This document shows, piece after piece, positions 1-8,120 of a stretch of DNA of 64,000 nt. Origin of the DNA: CAWKPF01 sp963851415. Lineage in GTDB: Bacteria > Acidobacteriota > Thermoanaerobaculia > Multivoradales > Multivoraceae. The notes under the pieces are model-generated. The model did not search any database, was not told the origin of the DNA, and saw nothing but the letters and a program-made list of their open reading frames with translations. The first letter of the stretch is position 1. Every line of letters begins with the position of its first letter. Made by a program: the position numbers and the translations under genes. Where the stretch lies: the NCBI GenBank assembly GCA_963851415.1, contig CAWKPF010000002.1, forward strand, positions 3,720,001 to 3,784,000. The letters run 5' to 3'.

Positions 1-1125
1 ATCCGGCGCCGTCGGATCTCGTCCGTCCAACGAGACCTCTGACGGTGCTCGCCACTCCCCGTCCGCCCACACCCACTCCAACCGCATCCGGTTCTCGGTC
101 AAGGTGCCGGTCTTGTCGGAACAGACGTAGGTCACCGAGCCCAGGGACTCGGCCGCCGACAGCCGTCGCACCAGCGCATGGTGTTCGACCATCGCTCGAC
201 TTCCCAGCGCCAGGGCGATCGAGACCACGGCCGGTAGAGCCTCGGGCACGGCCGCTACGGCGAGAGTCACTGCGGTGAGAAACATCAGGCTGACCGGTTC
301 GCCGCGCAGGATTCCGGAGGCAAACACGATCGCGCAGACGAGGAGGACCACGACTGCCAGTCGCCGACTGAACACCGCCAGCCGGCGCTGCAGAGGCGTA
401 CTCGGCGGGGATCCCTGGCCCAGCAGGCTGGCCACGTGTCCGATCTCGGTCGCCATGCCGGTGGCCACGGCCAGTCCCTGACCGCGCCCTCGAGTCACCA
501 GGGTGCCGCGGAAGGCCATGTCGAAGCGATCCCCGAGTGGACAGGTCTCGTCTTCCAATGGATCGGGCAGCTTCTCCACGGGGACCGACTCGCCGGTCAG
601 CGCAGCCTCTTCGATCTGGAGACCGTGTGCCTCTACCAGGCGTAGGTCCGCTGGGACCACGTCGCCCGCCTCGAGCCAGACGACATCGCCGGGGACGACG
701 TTGCCCATCGCGGTGGTGAGCCGAGCCCCACCTCGGGTCACCCGAGCAGAGGGTGCCGACATCTCTCGTAGCGCCGCCAATGCGCGGTCCGCCCGGTACT
801 CCTGGAACGCGCCGAAGACGGCGTTCAGCACCACGATCGCCAGGATTGCGATCGAGTCGGCCGGCTCTCCCACCAGTCCCGAGACCACCGCTGCGGCCAG
901 GAGCACGAGGATCAGCCAGTCGGTGAATTGATCGATGAGGATTCGCCAGCGTGGCCGAACGCGTCCCTCTTCGATCTCGTTCGGTCCGTACTCCTGGAGT
1001 CGCCGTAGTGCCTCTGCCTCGTCGAGGCCGATCGTCGGATCGACGCCGAGCTGTTCGGCAGCCCGATCGACGCTCTGCGTGTGCCAGGGCGGAGAAGCCG
1101 GCCGAACGTCGTGGGATGTCTTCAT
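1..1125 (-). CDS. Cation-transporting P-type ATPase, N-terminal part (runs off window start)
   Basis: Inner-membrane ion pump that couples ATP hydrolysis to cation export. The 375 codons visible contain an N-terminal cation-ATPase domain (about residues 15-80), membrane helices near 68-108, the actuator-domain TGES motif (178-181), a helix pair near 257-310 with VPEALP (the ion-binding PEGLP-like segment), and the phosphorylation motif DKTGT with Asp337. There is no heavy-metal HMA domain, and the layout is that of P2-type (calcium or related) pumps; the ion itself cannot be read. The nucleotide-binding and C-terminal halves lie outside the window. It is the last gene seen of a minus-strand run that starts at 4292, 19 bases after the zinc-ribbon gene. 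Confidence 0.92.
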   Translation of the reverse strand, partial: MKTSHDVRPASPPWHTQSVDRAAEQLGVDPTIGLDEAEALRRLQEYGPNEIEEGRVRPRWRILIDQFTDWLILVLLAAAVVSGLVGEPADSIAILAIVVLNAVFGAFQEYRADRALAALREMSAPSARVTRGGARLTTAMGNVVPGDVVWLEAGDVVPADLRLVEAHGLQIEEAALTGESVPVEKLPDPLEDETCPLGDRFDMAFRGTLVTRGRGQGLAVATGMATEIGHVASLLGQGSPPSTPLQRRLAVFSRRLAVVVLLVCAIVFASGILRGEPVSLMFLTAVTLAVAAVPEALPAVVSIALALGSRAMVEHHALVRRLSAAESLGSVTYVCSDKTGTLTENRMRLEWVWADGEWRAPSEVSLDGRDPTAPD

Positions 1126-1144
1126 GGAGTGGACGCTCTTCTCG

Positions 1145-1396
1145 CTACTTCCGGGTCATGCCACGGGTGAAGATCTTGCCCTGGATGATCTTGTGGGCGG
1201 GCTTGCCGCGGGTCGCCCACTCGCGGGCAAAGACCTGTCCGCATCGAGGGCATTCGAGGGTGCCCTCGGTATGGTCTTCGACGATCCGATCGACGAAGCA
1301 CTTCACCAGTCCGCCGGTACCGCCCTTGCTGTAGCGGTACAGCAAGGTGCGACAGCCGGCACAGTGAATCGAGATCGTGCGGCGGTTCTTCGCCAC
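1145..1396 (-). CDS. Small zinc-ribbon protein, function unknown
   Basis: An 83-residue basic protein with two CxxC knuckles (Cys12/Cys15 and Cys49/Cys52) plus Cys33, spaced as in a zinc ribbon. The middle segment YSKGGTGGLVKC looks conserved-type but I cannot attach a function. The start is GTG at 1396, with a GAGGCGG purine stretch about 6 bases upstream; no ATG is available. It sits between the secreted 190-residue protein (11 bases) and the P-type ATPase (19 bases), so is probably cotranscribed. Possible roles are RNA or protein binding; this is not shown by sequence. Confidence 0.8.
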   Translation of the reverse strand: MAKNRRTISIHCAGCRTLLYRYSKGGTGGLVKCFVDRIVEDHTEGTLECPRCGQVFAREWATRGKPAHKIIQGKIFTRGMTRK

Positions 1397-1407
1397 ACTG
1401 GCCGCCT

Positions 1408-1980
1408 CTAGTTGCGGGGCGGGGTGATCATGATGTGGGCGCCGGGGGTGCCCGCGTCCATCAACCAGGGCGCATTCGGGCCGGGTTTCTCGGAGAGCCC
1501 GGTGGTGTCGGCCGTGGCGTAGGGCAGATAGATCACCCAGCGGAGGTAGGCCTCCTTCACCTCGCCGTCCTCGTAGCCGCTTCCCGAGAGCACGTACAGC
1601 GTGCGCGGCTCCTTCGGCATGTCGAGCGTGCCGTCGTCGATCTCCTTGAACCGGAGATCGCGGCGCTCGGGGCCGGTGATGCCCTGGGCGGCCAGCTCCC
1701 GGCCGCGGGCCATGAAGGGCTCGAGCGACTCGTGGTAGCAGGCCACGCTCCAGCGATCGTCGGAGGGATCGTCGGCGAGACAGATCAGGTCGTTCTGGGC
1801 TTCGCGCAGGGTCACCAGCTTGCCGTCTGGGTCGTACCCGAGCACGCCGGCACCCTCACGACGGTCCTCTGGAGCCGCCTGGACGGCGGCCGTGATCTGG
1901 GTCTCGGCGGGAGGGATCTCGGCGGCGCCGACGGAAGATGCCAACAGTCCACAGAGCAGGGAGATCGACAGTTTGTTCAT
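1408..1980 (-). CDS. Secreted hypothetical protein
   Basis: 190 residues with a clear Sec signal peptide (MNKLSISLLCGLLASSVGAA, cleavage near residue 19). The mature part has three cysteines and no transmembrane helix or metal-binding motif that I recognise. It contains a segment resembling a conserved periplasmic fold (residues about 45-85, YDPDGKLVTLREAQNDLICL, then a WSVACYHESLEPFM stretch). I do not recognise the family. It lies 45 bases downstream of the M24 peptidase gene in the same minus-strand run, so an export-linked role is possible but unproven. Confidence 0.75.
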   Translation of the reverse strand: MNKLSISLLCGLLASSVGAAEIPPAETQITAAVQAAPEDRREGAGVLGYDPDGKLVTLREAQNDLICLADDPSDDRWSVACYHESLEPFMARGRELAAQGITGPERRDLRFKEIDDGTLDMPKEPRTLYVLSGSGYEDGEVKEAYLRWVIYLPYATADTTGLSEKPGPNAPWLMDAGTPGAHIMITPPRN

Positions 1981-2025
1981 CTCGAGGATCCTCTGAGCGT
2001 TCTTCGTGGGCGGACGATTCCAGGT

Positions 2026-3291
2026 TCAGATGACGGCCGGATCTTCGGGCGATCCGGACCATTCCGTCATGTTGGCGGCACCGTCCTCGGTGATATAGAT
2101 GATGTCTTCGTGGCGCACGCCCATCTCTCCGTAGAGGTAGATGCCGGGCTCGTCGCTGAAGCACATGCCGGGCTGCAGCGCGGTCCGGTTGCCTCTTACG
2201 AGATAGGCCCACTCGTGCCCGTCCATGCCGATGCCATGGCCGAGGCGGTGGGTCAGTACCGAGTAGCCGTCGCCGAAGCCGGCATCGGCGATCACCTTGC
2301 GTGCCGCGGCGTCCACGGCCTGGCACTCGACCCCTGGCCTGGCCGTCTCGAAGGCGGCCTTCTGGGCCTGCCGCACGACCTCCCATACCTCGCGCTGGCG
2401 ATCGGAGGGCTTTCCGAAGATGCCGGTGCGGGTGATATCGCTCGAGTAGTCGTGCAGTTTGCCTCCGCCGTCGATCAGCACGAAGTCGCCTTCGCGGAGC
2501 GGTTGCGGATCCGTGGTGCCGTGAGGATAGGCCGCGTCCTTGCCGAAGAGGACCAGGGATCCACCCCGCATCCCCAATCGGGAGTGAGCGGCCGCACTCA
2601 AGGCAGCGACCTCGGACTGGGTCATACCCGGTTGGAGCGACTGGAACACGGCCCGGTGGGCGGCGACGGTGTTCTGGTTCGCACGACTCATCAGGGCGAT
2701 CTCGTGCTTGTCCTTGATCATGCGACAGCCGGCAGTCACCGGAGTGGCGGAGGTGATCCTGGCGGCGCCGGCGGCGGTTCCGATGCCGTCGGCGAAGACG
2801 AAGGGCATCGTCTCCTCGATGCCGATCGTGCCGGTGCTCACGCCGCGGTCTTTGAGGATCGACGCCACGAGTGCGTAGGGGGAGGCGTCCTCCTCCCAGG
2901 CGCGGACGTCGGTGCCCATCTGGATCTGCTCGAGCGCGCGTTCCTTCTCGAAAGCCGGAGTGACCCAGGCCGGCTCTCCTTCTCGGGTGACGACCGTGCC
3001 GAAGAAGCGCTCGCTGGTACCCCAACGAGCTCCGGTGAAATAGCGCAGGGAGGTCCCACCGGAGATCACGACGGCATCGAGACCCTGTTCCGCCATCAGT
3101 CGCTGTGCCTTGGACAGCCGCGCGCGGCGTTCGTCCAGGGTGATGGGCTTGGGCTCGTCCTCTTCGGGCTTCAGAGCCTGGATCGGAGGGGGGAGCTCGT
3201 CGGCGGCGAGGATCGGCGCCGGCCCGGTCACAGCCGCGCCGGCGGCAGCCGCTCCAGAGAGCTGAAACAGTCGTCGTCTCGAGAGAGTCAT
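2026..3291 (-). CDS. M24-family metallopeptidase (Xaa-Pro aminopeptidase/creatinase fold), Tat-exported
   Basis: 421 residues. The protein starts with a twin-arginine signal (MTLSRRRLFQL, alanine-rich h-region, cleavage near residue 29). A creatinase-type N-terminal domain (about 50-190) precedes the pita-bread catalytic domain, with the five metal ligands in order: Asp274 (IDGGG), Asp285 (SSDITRT), His352 (LGHGIG), Glu381 (DEPGIY) and Glu395 (RHEDIIY). It therefore probably cleaves Xaa-Pro bonds with a dinuclear metal centre in the periplasm. The ATG at 3291 was chosen because the Tat motif begins there; longer versions of the frame run antisense through the dehalogenase gene. It begins 11 bases after the dehalogenase stop. 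Confidence 0.93.
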   Translation of the reverse strand: MTLSRRRLFQLSGAAAAGAAVTGPAPILAADELPPPIQALKPEEDEPKPITLDERRARLSKAQRLMAEQGLDAVVISGGTSLRYFTGARWGTSERFFGTVVTREGEPAWVTPAFEKERALEQIQMGTDVRAWEEDASPYALVASILKDRGVSTGTIGIEETMPFVFADGIGTAAGAARITSATPVTAGCRMIKDKHEIALMSRANQNTVAAHRAVFQSLQPGMTQSEVAALSAAAHSRLGMRGGSLVLFGKDAAYPHGTTDPQPLREGDFVLIDGGGKLHDYSSDITRTGIFGKPSDRQREVWEVVRQAQKAAFETARPGVECQAVDAAARKVIADAGFGDGYSVLTHRLGHGIGMDGHEWAYLVRGNRTALQPGMCFSDEPGIYLYGEMGVRHEDIIYITEDGAANMTEWSGSPEDPAVI

Positions 3292-3302
3292 CGGATCGGA
3301 CC

Positions 3303-4292
3303 TCACTTTCCGAGGGGGTTGGCTTGGATGAAGTCGACGATGATCTCGGCGAGCTGAACACCGTGGCTCTCCTGGATGAAGTGCCCGCCTCCCTCGATCG
3401 TGACGTGCGGCTGTCCCTTGGCGCCGGGGACGCGCTCTTGGAAGATCTTGTCGCCTCCGCCGGTCACCGGGTCGTTGTCCCCGAAGGCGGTGAGGAAGGG
3501 CTTCTCCCACTCGGAGAGCACTTCCCACGCGGCGACGTTGGCCTCTCGCGCCGGGTCGTCCGGGGTCACCGGCACCCGTTGCGGCAGGATGAGCGGCCCC
3601 GCCTTGTAACGCGGGTCGGGAAAGGGCGCGTCGTAGGCGGCTTCGACGGTGGGGTCTCCCGTGCTCCGGGCGAGCATCATTCCGGTGGGAATGTCGCCGC
3701 GCTCGATCATCTGTTGGTTCATCGCTTTCCAATTCATGAAGGCCTCTGAAAGGACCACGTTGCCGATCGGTAGCCCGGTGTTCGAGATGACGACCCGAGC
3801 GAAGCGCTCCGGATTCTCGGCCACCACTCGCAGGCCGATCAGTCCGCCCCAGTCCTGACCGAAGAAGGTTGCCTGCTCCAGATCGAGCTGCTTCACCAGG
3901 TCCGTCATCGCGGCGACGTGAAAGGCATAGGTGTGCACGTCCATGTCGACAGGCTTGTCGGACCGGCCGAAGCCGATCAGGTCGGGAACGATGCAGCGAT
4001 AGCCGGCCGTGGTGAGGACCGGAATCATCTTGCGGTACAGGTACGACCAGGTCGGCTCACCGTGGAGGAGGAGGATCGGTTGCCCGTCCCGTGGGCCCTC
4101 GTCGAGGTAGTGCACCCGATACCCGTCGACCTCCTTGTAGTGCGGGACGAAGGGGAAGTCCGGAAGGCTCTCGAAGCGCGCGTCCGGAGTGCGAAGGACT
4201 CCCGGCCGGACTTCCTCGGCGCCGGAGACGCCGGGGAGTACAGCGCAACCGAAGGCGGTGGTCAGCATGGGAACCACCAGTGCTCTAGTCAT
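3303..4292 (-). CDS. Haloalkane dehalogenase (HLD-I type) with signal peptide
   Basis: Alpha/beta-hydrolase that would hydrolyse carbon-halogen bonds. 329 residues from the ATG at 4292, which has AGAGGAA upstream. Visible are the oxyanion motif HGEPTWSYLYRKM (78-90), nucleophile and halide-binding Trp in QDWGG (Asp147, Trp148), a cap Trp188 in FMNWKAM, the acid Asp274 (GDNDPVT) and His304 (GGHFIQE). These match the DhlA/HLD-I layout rather than HLD-II. Unusually for this mostly cytoplasmic family there is a hydrophobic N-terminus ending VSGA (about residue 25), so it is probably exported. It heads the minus-strand run with the M24 peptidase. Substrate range cannot be read; a related hydrolase such as an epoxide hydrolase is less likely given the motifs. 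Confidence 0.9.
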   Translation of the reverse strand: MTRALVVPMLTTAFGCAVLPGVSGAEEVRPGVLRTPDARFESLPDFPFVPHYKEVDGYRVHYLDEGPRDGQPILLLHGEPTWSYLYRKMIPVLTTAGYRCIVPDLIGFGRSDKPVDMDVHTYAFHVAAMTDLVKQLDLEQATFFGQDWGGLIGLRVVAENPERFARVVISNTGLPIGNVVLSEAFMNWKAMNQQMIERGDIPTGMMLARSTGDPTVEAAYDAPFPDPRYKAGPLILPQRVPVTPDDPAREANVAAWEVLSEWEKPFLTAFGDNDPVTGGGDKIFQERVPGAKGQPHVTIEGGGHFIQESHGVQLAEIIVDFIQANPLGK

Positions 4293-4387
4293 GATCCAGT
4301 TCCTCTCCGGAGACCTTGCGGGACGTTGGGGGGTGTCAGCCAAACCTTAGCGTATCGCCGAGTCGCTGCGGTCGGTCGAGCTCGGGG

Positions 4388-5323
4388 CTAGCTCCGCCGA
4401 AAGGCCGAGGCGTGACCGTGGCCGATCGTCTCCGCGAGCCGCTCTTCGTTCATTCCAGGAATCTCCAGGGCGATGCGGTGCTCCCGAGCCGCGTCCGTGT
4501 GGGAGAAGAGCGTGTTGTCAGCGTTGATGCAGGCCGCGACTCCACGCTGGAGCCAGGCGGGGAGCGGGTGGTCTTGGAGTGCGGGGATCGCGCCCGTATG
4601 GACGTTGGAGGTGAGGCAGGCCTCGATGGTCACGCCTCGCTCCAGGACCAGCTCGAGCACCGAGGGATCTTCGAGCAGAGAGGTTCCGTGCCCGATGCGC
4701 TGAGCGTGAAGACGGTCGATGGCGATTCGGATCTCCTCCGGGGGCCGTCCCTCGCCAGCGTGCACCGTCCGGCCAAGGCCGATCTCGCGGGCCCGTGTGA
4801 AGCCTTCGGCGTAGTCGTCGAGCTTCCAGTCATGACCGGAGCTCGGGCCGCCGGCGAGATCGATCCCGACCACTCCAGGTCGGTCGCGTGCGATCTCGAC
4901 GAAGCGGTCGAGCAGGGCTGGCGGCTCGCCATGCAGGGCGCACAGAATGACTCCGGCTCGAAGGGGCGTGGCGCAGCAGCCGGCGAGCGCCGCATCGACG
5001 ATCTCCTCCATGGGAACGTCGAGTCCCGAGGCGATCTTGCCGTGTAGCTGCGGAGCGAAACGGATCTCGAGCGTGGTGACCCCACCGGCTGATGCGTCCT
5101 CGCACATCTCCCGCGCGACACGCTCGACGGCATCGGGAGACTGCAACACCGACAGCGTGAGGTCGAAACAGGCGAGTGCCTCCTGCAGGCCCATGCCGGC
5201 ATGAAAGCCCACTTCGGCGGGCACTTCGACCCCGAGCGGCGCGGCCAGCTCTTCCAGCGTGGTGCGTCGGAGCGATCCGTCCAGGTGGAGGTGGAGCTCG
5301 GGGAGTGAGGGAAGAGTCGTCAC
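4388..5323 (-). CDS. add: Adenosine deaminase
   Basis: Zinc hydrolase converting adenosine to inosine in purine salvage. 311 residues from a GTG at 5323, chosen because GGAG lies 5 bases upstream and the conserved region begins immediately (LPELHLHLDGS, zinc ligands His11 and His13, Asp15). Further family motifs are HAGE (catalytic Glu), RIGHG, SNVHTGA and NADN, the last containing the catalytic Asp in the place of the animal NTDD. The Asp-Asn form is seen in many bacterial homologues. The length is normal. It is cytoplasmic, with no signal peptide. It diverges from the aldehyde oxidoreductase gene; a TAGGTT -10-like hexamer lies at 5355-5360 on its strand. Confidence 0.93.
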   Translation of the reverse strand: MTTLPSLPELHLHLDGSLRRTTLEELAAPLGVEVPAEVGFHAGMGLQEALACFDLTLSVLQSPDAVERVAREMCEDASAGGVTTLEIRFAPQLHGKIASGLDVPMEEIVDAALAGCCATPLRAGVILCALHGEPPALLDRFVEIARDRPGVVGIDLAGGPSSGHDWKLDDYAEGFTRAREIGLGRTVHAGEGRPPEEIRIAIDRLHAQRIGHGTSLLEDPSVLELVLERGVTIEACLTSNVHTGAIPALQDHPLPAWLQRGVAACINADNTLFSHTDAAREHRIALEIPGMNEERLAETIGHGHASAFRRS

Positions 5324-5430
5324 GTCGTCTCCAGGGTTTTCGTGTCGAGGGCTCAACCTACCAGGTATCCCGACTCCGACCGGACCCTGCACAACGGACG
5401 TTCTCGCCTCGGCCGCTGCACGGCTCCCGA

Positions 5431-5441
5431 GTGCTAGCCTG
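5431..5441 (+). promoter_or_regulatory. Putative extended -10 for the aldehyde oxidoreductase gene
   Basis: GTGCTAGCCTG contains TGnTANNNT (TGCTAGCCT). It lies 47 bases before the start at 5488. The identical 11-mer lies on the minus strand upstream of the formate dehydrogenase operon (43116-43126). No clear -35 is present. Confidence 0.35.
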
Positions 5442-5487
5442 TAGCGGATCCCTCAGCCACCTCGATCCCTGCCCGAGAGGAGACGTC

Positions 5488-7509
5488 ATGACGAGCAACG
5501 GCAACTTCGGAATGCACGGCAAGGTTCTGATCGTCGATCTGACCAGCAAGAGTCACCTCGTCGAGGACGTCCCCCAGGACGTGTATCGCCGGTTTCTCGG
5601 TGGCTACGGACTGGGCTCGTACCTCATGTGGAAGCACTTCCCTGCCGGTACCGACGCCCTTGCCCCAGAGACCTGCTTCGCCATCGTGTCGGGGCTTCTC
5701 ACCGGGGTGAAGACCCCGTTCTCTGGACGCATCCAGATCGTCGGCAAGTCTCCCCTCACTGGAACCTGGGCCGACTCGAACTCCGGCGGCAGTGTGGCCA
5801 TTCACCTTCGGGAATCCGGCTACGACGGATTGATCGTCAAGGGCAGGGCGGCGGAACCGACCCTGCTCGTCATCCGGGGAGGCGAGGTGCTGTTCGAGCC
5901 GGCTGGCGATCTCTGGGGGCAGCAGATTCCCGAAGTCTTCGATGAGATGCAGTCCCGTTTCGGCACCCGGCGCACTGTCGGAGTGTCTGCGATCGGTCCT
6001 GCAGGGGAGGGTCGAGCGCGGATCGCTTCCGTGATGAACGATCGCTATCACGCGTTCGGGCGTCAGGGCTTCGGTGCGATCTACGGCAGCAAGAACCTGA
6101 AGGCGATCGTGGTGGGAAGCTCCGATGCCCAGGTTCCGATCAAGGACGAGGAGACGTTTCGCGCGTTGTGCGAGGAGGTCAACAAGGAGTACCGCAGTGA
6201 CATCGGCCCGCTGATGCGAGTGGCCGTGTGGTTCGCCAAGCCGAAGAGGTTCCTAGGGCCGGTCTATCGCGCCTTCGCCAAACTTGGGATGAAGATCGAG
6301 TCGCCCCAGGCAGCGATGCGCCAGCTGTGGTCCGACCGTGGCACGACGTCTGCCGTGTCGCTGTCGGTCGAGAACGGTGACGCTCCGGTGAAGAACTGGA
6401 GGGGAGTCGGGTCCCGTGATTTTCCGCTGTCGAAGAAGGGCTGGAAGATCGACGGCGCCGAGGTCGACAAGATCCTCACCAAGAAGCTGAGCTGCGGCGA
6501 TTGCCCTGCTCCCTGCAAGGGAATCGTCGCGATCAAGAAGAGAGGACTCTCGGACGTGCGACGCCCGGACTACGAGACCCTTGTCGGCTTCGGTGCCAAT
6601 CTGGTCAACGACGATCTCGAGACCGTCACGGCCTGCCACGATGCCTGCAACCGCTACGGCATCGACGCGGTGTCGTCGAGCGCCACCCTGGCGTGGGTCT
6701 GCGAGGCTGTCGAGCGGGGCGTGCTGACGCCCGAAGACCTCGACGGTGTGGATATGCGCTGGGGCAACGGAGAGGGCGCCCTGGCCCTGACCGTCAAGAT
6801 GGGGACTGGCGAGGGCTGTGGCGAGTGGCTGCGCCATGGGAGCGCTCTGGCTTCCCAGCACGTCGGCAAGGGGGCAGAGGAGTTCGCAGTGCACGTCCAC
6901 GGTCAGGAGCCCGCCTACCACGACACGCGGTTCACCTCCTTGATGGGAGTGACCTATATCGCCGATCCGACTCCGGGTCGCCACACCGCCGGGTCCGCCT
7001 CGTGGAACGAGACCTTCGGCGTCGGTTTCCCTCTGCCCGAGGCCGTCGACCAGAAAGAAGTGAACGTTCGCTGGAAGGGCACCGAGGGCAAGGGCGTCGC
7101 CCAGGCTCACTTCAGCAACTCGCATCAGGTGCTCAACGGTCTGGGGCTGTGCATGTTCACCTCCTTGACCGGCGGCCTGCCGTGGCTCGACATGGTCAAC
7201 GCCCTGACCGGTTGGGGGATGGACGAGACGGAGCTGCTCGAGTGCGGCGAGCGCATCCAGAACCTGCGCGCTGCCTTCAACGTGCGCGAGGGCCTGACCC
7301 CTGGCGACTTCAAGCCGCATCCCCGAATGCTCGGCGAGGGCGACGGTCTGCTCGACGCCGGGCCGCTCAAGGGGGTGACGGTCCCGCTCGAGCAGCTGCG
7401 CCGTGACTACCAGGCAGCCATGCATTGGGATCCGGACTCCGGCCGCGTCAGCCGAGAGCGCGCCGAACAGTTGGGCATTGCCGAGCTTCTCGAGGGCCAG
7501 TTGGCGTGA
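5488..7509 (+). CDS. Aldehyde ferredoxin oxidoreductase family protein (tungsten/molybdenum bis-pterin enzyme)
   Basis: 673 residues; the ATG at 5488 is preceded by GAGAGGAG. The family oxidises aldehydes to carboxylic acids with ferredoxin, using a tungstopterin and one 4Fe-4S cluster. Visible are the N-terminal pterin-binding domain (FLGGYGLGSYL near 36-46, KTPFSGR 75-81, DSNSGGSV 96-103, ARIASVMNDRYHAFGRQGFGAIYGSKN split across 177-203) and the four cluster cysteines: Cys336, Cys339, Cys343 (CxxCxxxC) and Cys555 (GLGLCMFTS). The exact substrate is open; the family includes AOR, FOR, GAPOR and BCR-type enzymes. A MoaD-like gene follows 22 bases later, supporting a dedicated pterin cofactor pathway. 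There is no signal peptide, so it is cytoplasmic. Confidence 0.93.
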   Translation: MTSNGNFGMHGKVLIVDLTSKSHLVEDVPQDVYRRFLGGYGLGSYLMWKHFPAGTDALAPETCFAIVSGLLTGVKTPFSGRIQIVGKSPLTGTWADSNSGGSVAIHLRESGYDGLIVKGRAAEPTLLVIRGGEVLFEPAGDLWGQQIPEVFDEMQSRFGTRRTVGVSAIGPAGEGRARIASVMNDRYHAFGRQGFGAIYGSKNLKAIVVGSSDAQVPIKDEETFRALCEEVNKEYRSDIGPLMRVAVWFAKPKRFLGPVYRAFAKLGMKIESPQAAMRQLWSDRGTTSAVSLSVENGDAPVKNWRGVGSRDFPLSKKGWKIDGAEVDKILTKKLSCGDCPAPCKGIVAIKKRGLSDVRRPDYETLVGFGANLVNDDLETVTACHDACNRYGIDAVSSSATLAWVCEAVERGVLTPEDLDGVDMRWGNGEGALALTVKMGTGEGCGEWLRHGSALASQHVGKGAEEFAVHVHGQEPAYHDTRFTSLMGVTYIADPTPGRHTAGSASWNETFGVGFPLPEAVDQKEVNVRWKGTEGKGVAQAHFSNSHQVLNGLGLCMFTSLTGGLPWLDMVNALTGWGMDETELLECGERIQNLRAAFNVREGLTPGDFKPHPRMLGEGDGLLDAGPLKGVTVPLEQLRRDYQAAMHWDPDSGRVSRERAEQLGIAELLEGQLA

Positions 7510-7531
7510 GCGACTGTGGGTGTCTCTGGCG

Positions 7532-7870
7532 ATGCGGATAAGGTCCCTGCTCACCCGGCTGGGAGGAACGGGCGAAGGTGCTGGCGACCGGATTCGGGTG
7601 CATCTCCTGATCAAGGGACGCATCGGCGAGGGCTGGTACGACCTCGATCGGAGCTTCGAGCTTCCCGACGGTGCGACCCTCTCGCAACTCTTCGAGCTGG
7701 TGGAAAGGAAGGGCATCGACATCCGGGCCGTGATCGCCCAGAGTCCCCACCTTGCCGACACGATGATGCTCAATGGCGAGCGCTGTCCCGTCGAGGAAAA
7801 CCTCGAATGCCCCCTCTTCGACGGCGACGAGATCTACCTTCTGGGGCCGATCGCCGGCGGCAGCGCCTGA
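7532..7870 (+). CDS. MoaD/ThiS-like ubiquitin-fold sulfur carrier protein next to the AOR
   Basis: 112 residues. The C-terminal half is a beta-grasp domain (TLSQLFELVERKGIDIRAV, then FDGDEIYLLGPIAGG), as in MoaD-type carriers that give sulfur to molybdopterin. Pairing with the aldehyde oxidoreductase gene 22 bases upstream is typical for tungsten enzymes. Two oddities: an extra N-terminal segment of about 25 residues, and two residues (Ser-Ala) after the Gly-Gly that is normally the very C-terminus and is adenylated by MoeB. Either the tail is trimmed or the protein has another job. The start could also be GTG at 7520; ATG at 7532 is preferred, although neither has a strong ribosome binding site. 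Confidence 0.8.
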   Translation: MRIRSLLTRLGGTGEGAGDRIRVHLLIKGRIGEGWYDLDRSFELPDGATLSQLFELVERKGIDIRAVIAQSPHLADTMMLNGERCPVEENLECPLFDGDEIYLLGPIAGGSA

Positions 7871-7929
7871 CGCTCCGCCGGGCTCGGCAAAGGGGCTTCC
7901 AAAGCCTCAGAAGCTATGGGAAAACCGCA

Positions 7930-7958
7930 TTGTCCCCTGGCGAAGGGCGTGCTACCGT
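7930..7958 (+). promoter_or_regulatory. Putative promoter of the TonB receptor gene
   Basis: TTGTCC (7930-7935) and TACCGT (7953-7958) are separated by exactly 17 bases, with TGC before the -10 (extended -10). This is the most classical promoter in the window. It would give a leader of about 155 bases before the start at 8121. Confidence 0.45.
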
Positions 7959-8120
7959 TTCTTCCAACGTGTGGATTCAGGCCGGTCGAGGTGACATGTT
8001 CTCAAGCGTTTCCAGCCCATCGGCCACCCCTCGGGCTCACCCTGCCCGACGCTCCGGAGATTAGCGGTCCGGCCCCATTCGATCCACGCTCGAGAAAGCT
8101 ACGAATTGGAGGAGATTGTC

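Noticed and set aside
1435..3357. Long plus-strand frame of 640 codons opposite the M24 peptidase gene, and similar frames opposite other genes (for example 39561-41147 and 41029-43239)
   Set aside because: In this high-GC DNA the opposite strands often lack stops. These frames show no known motifs or ribosome binding sites, while the genes on the other strand show complete families.
5176..5487. Upstream extension of the aldehyde oxidoreductase frame by about 104 codons
   Set aside because: It overlaps the adenosine deaminase gene on the other strand, and a good ribosome binding site supports the ATG at 5488.
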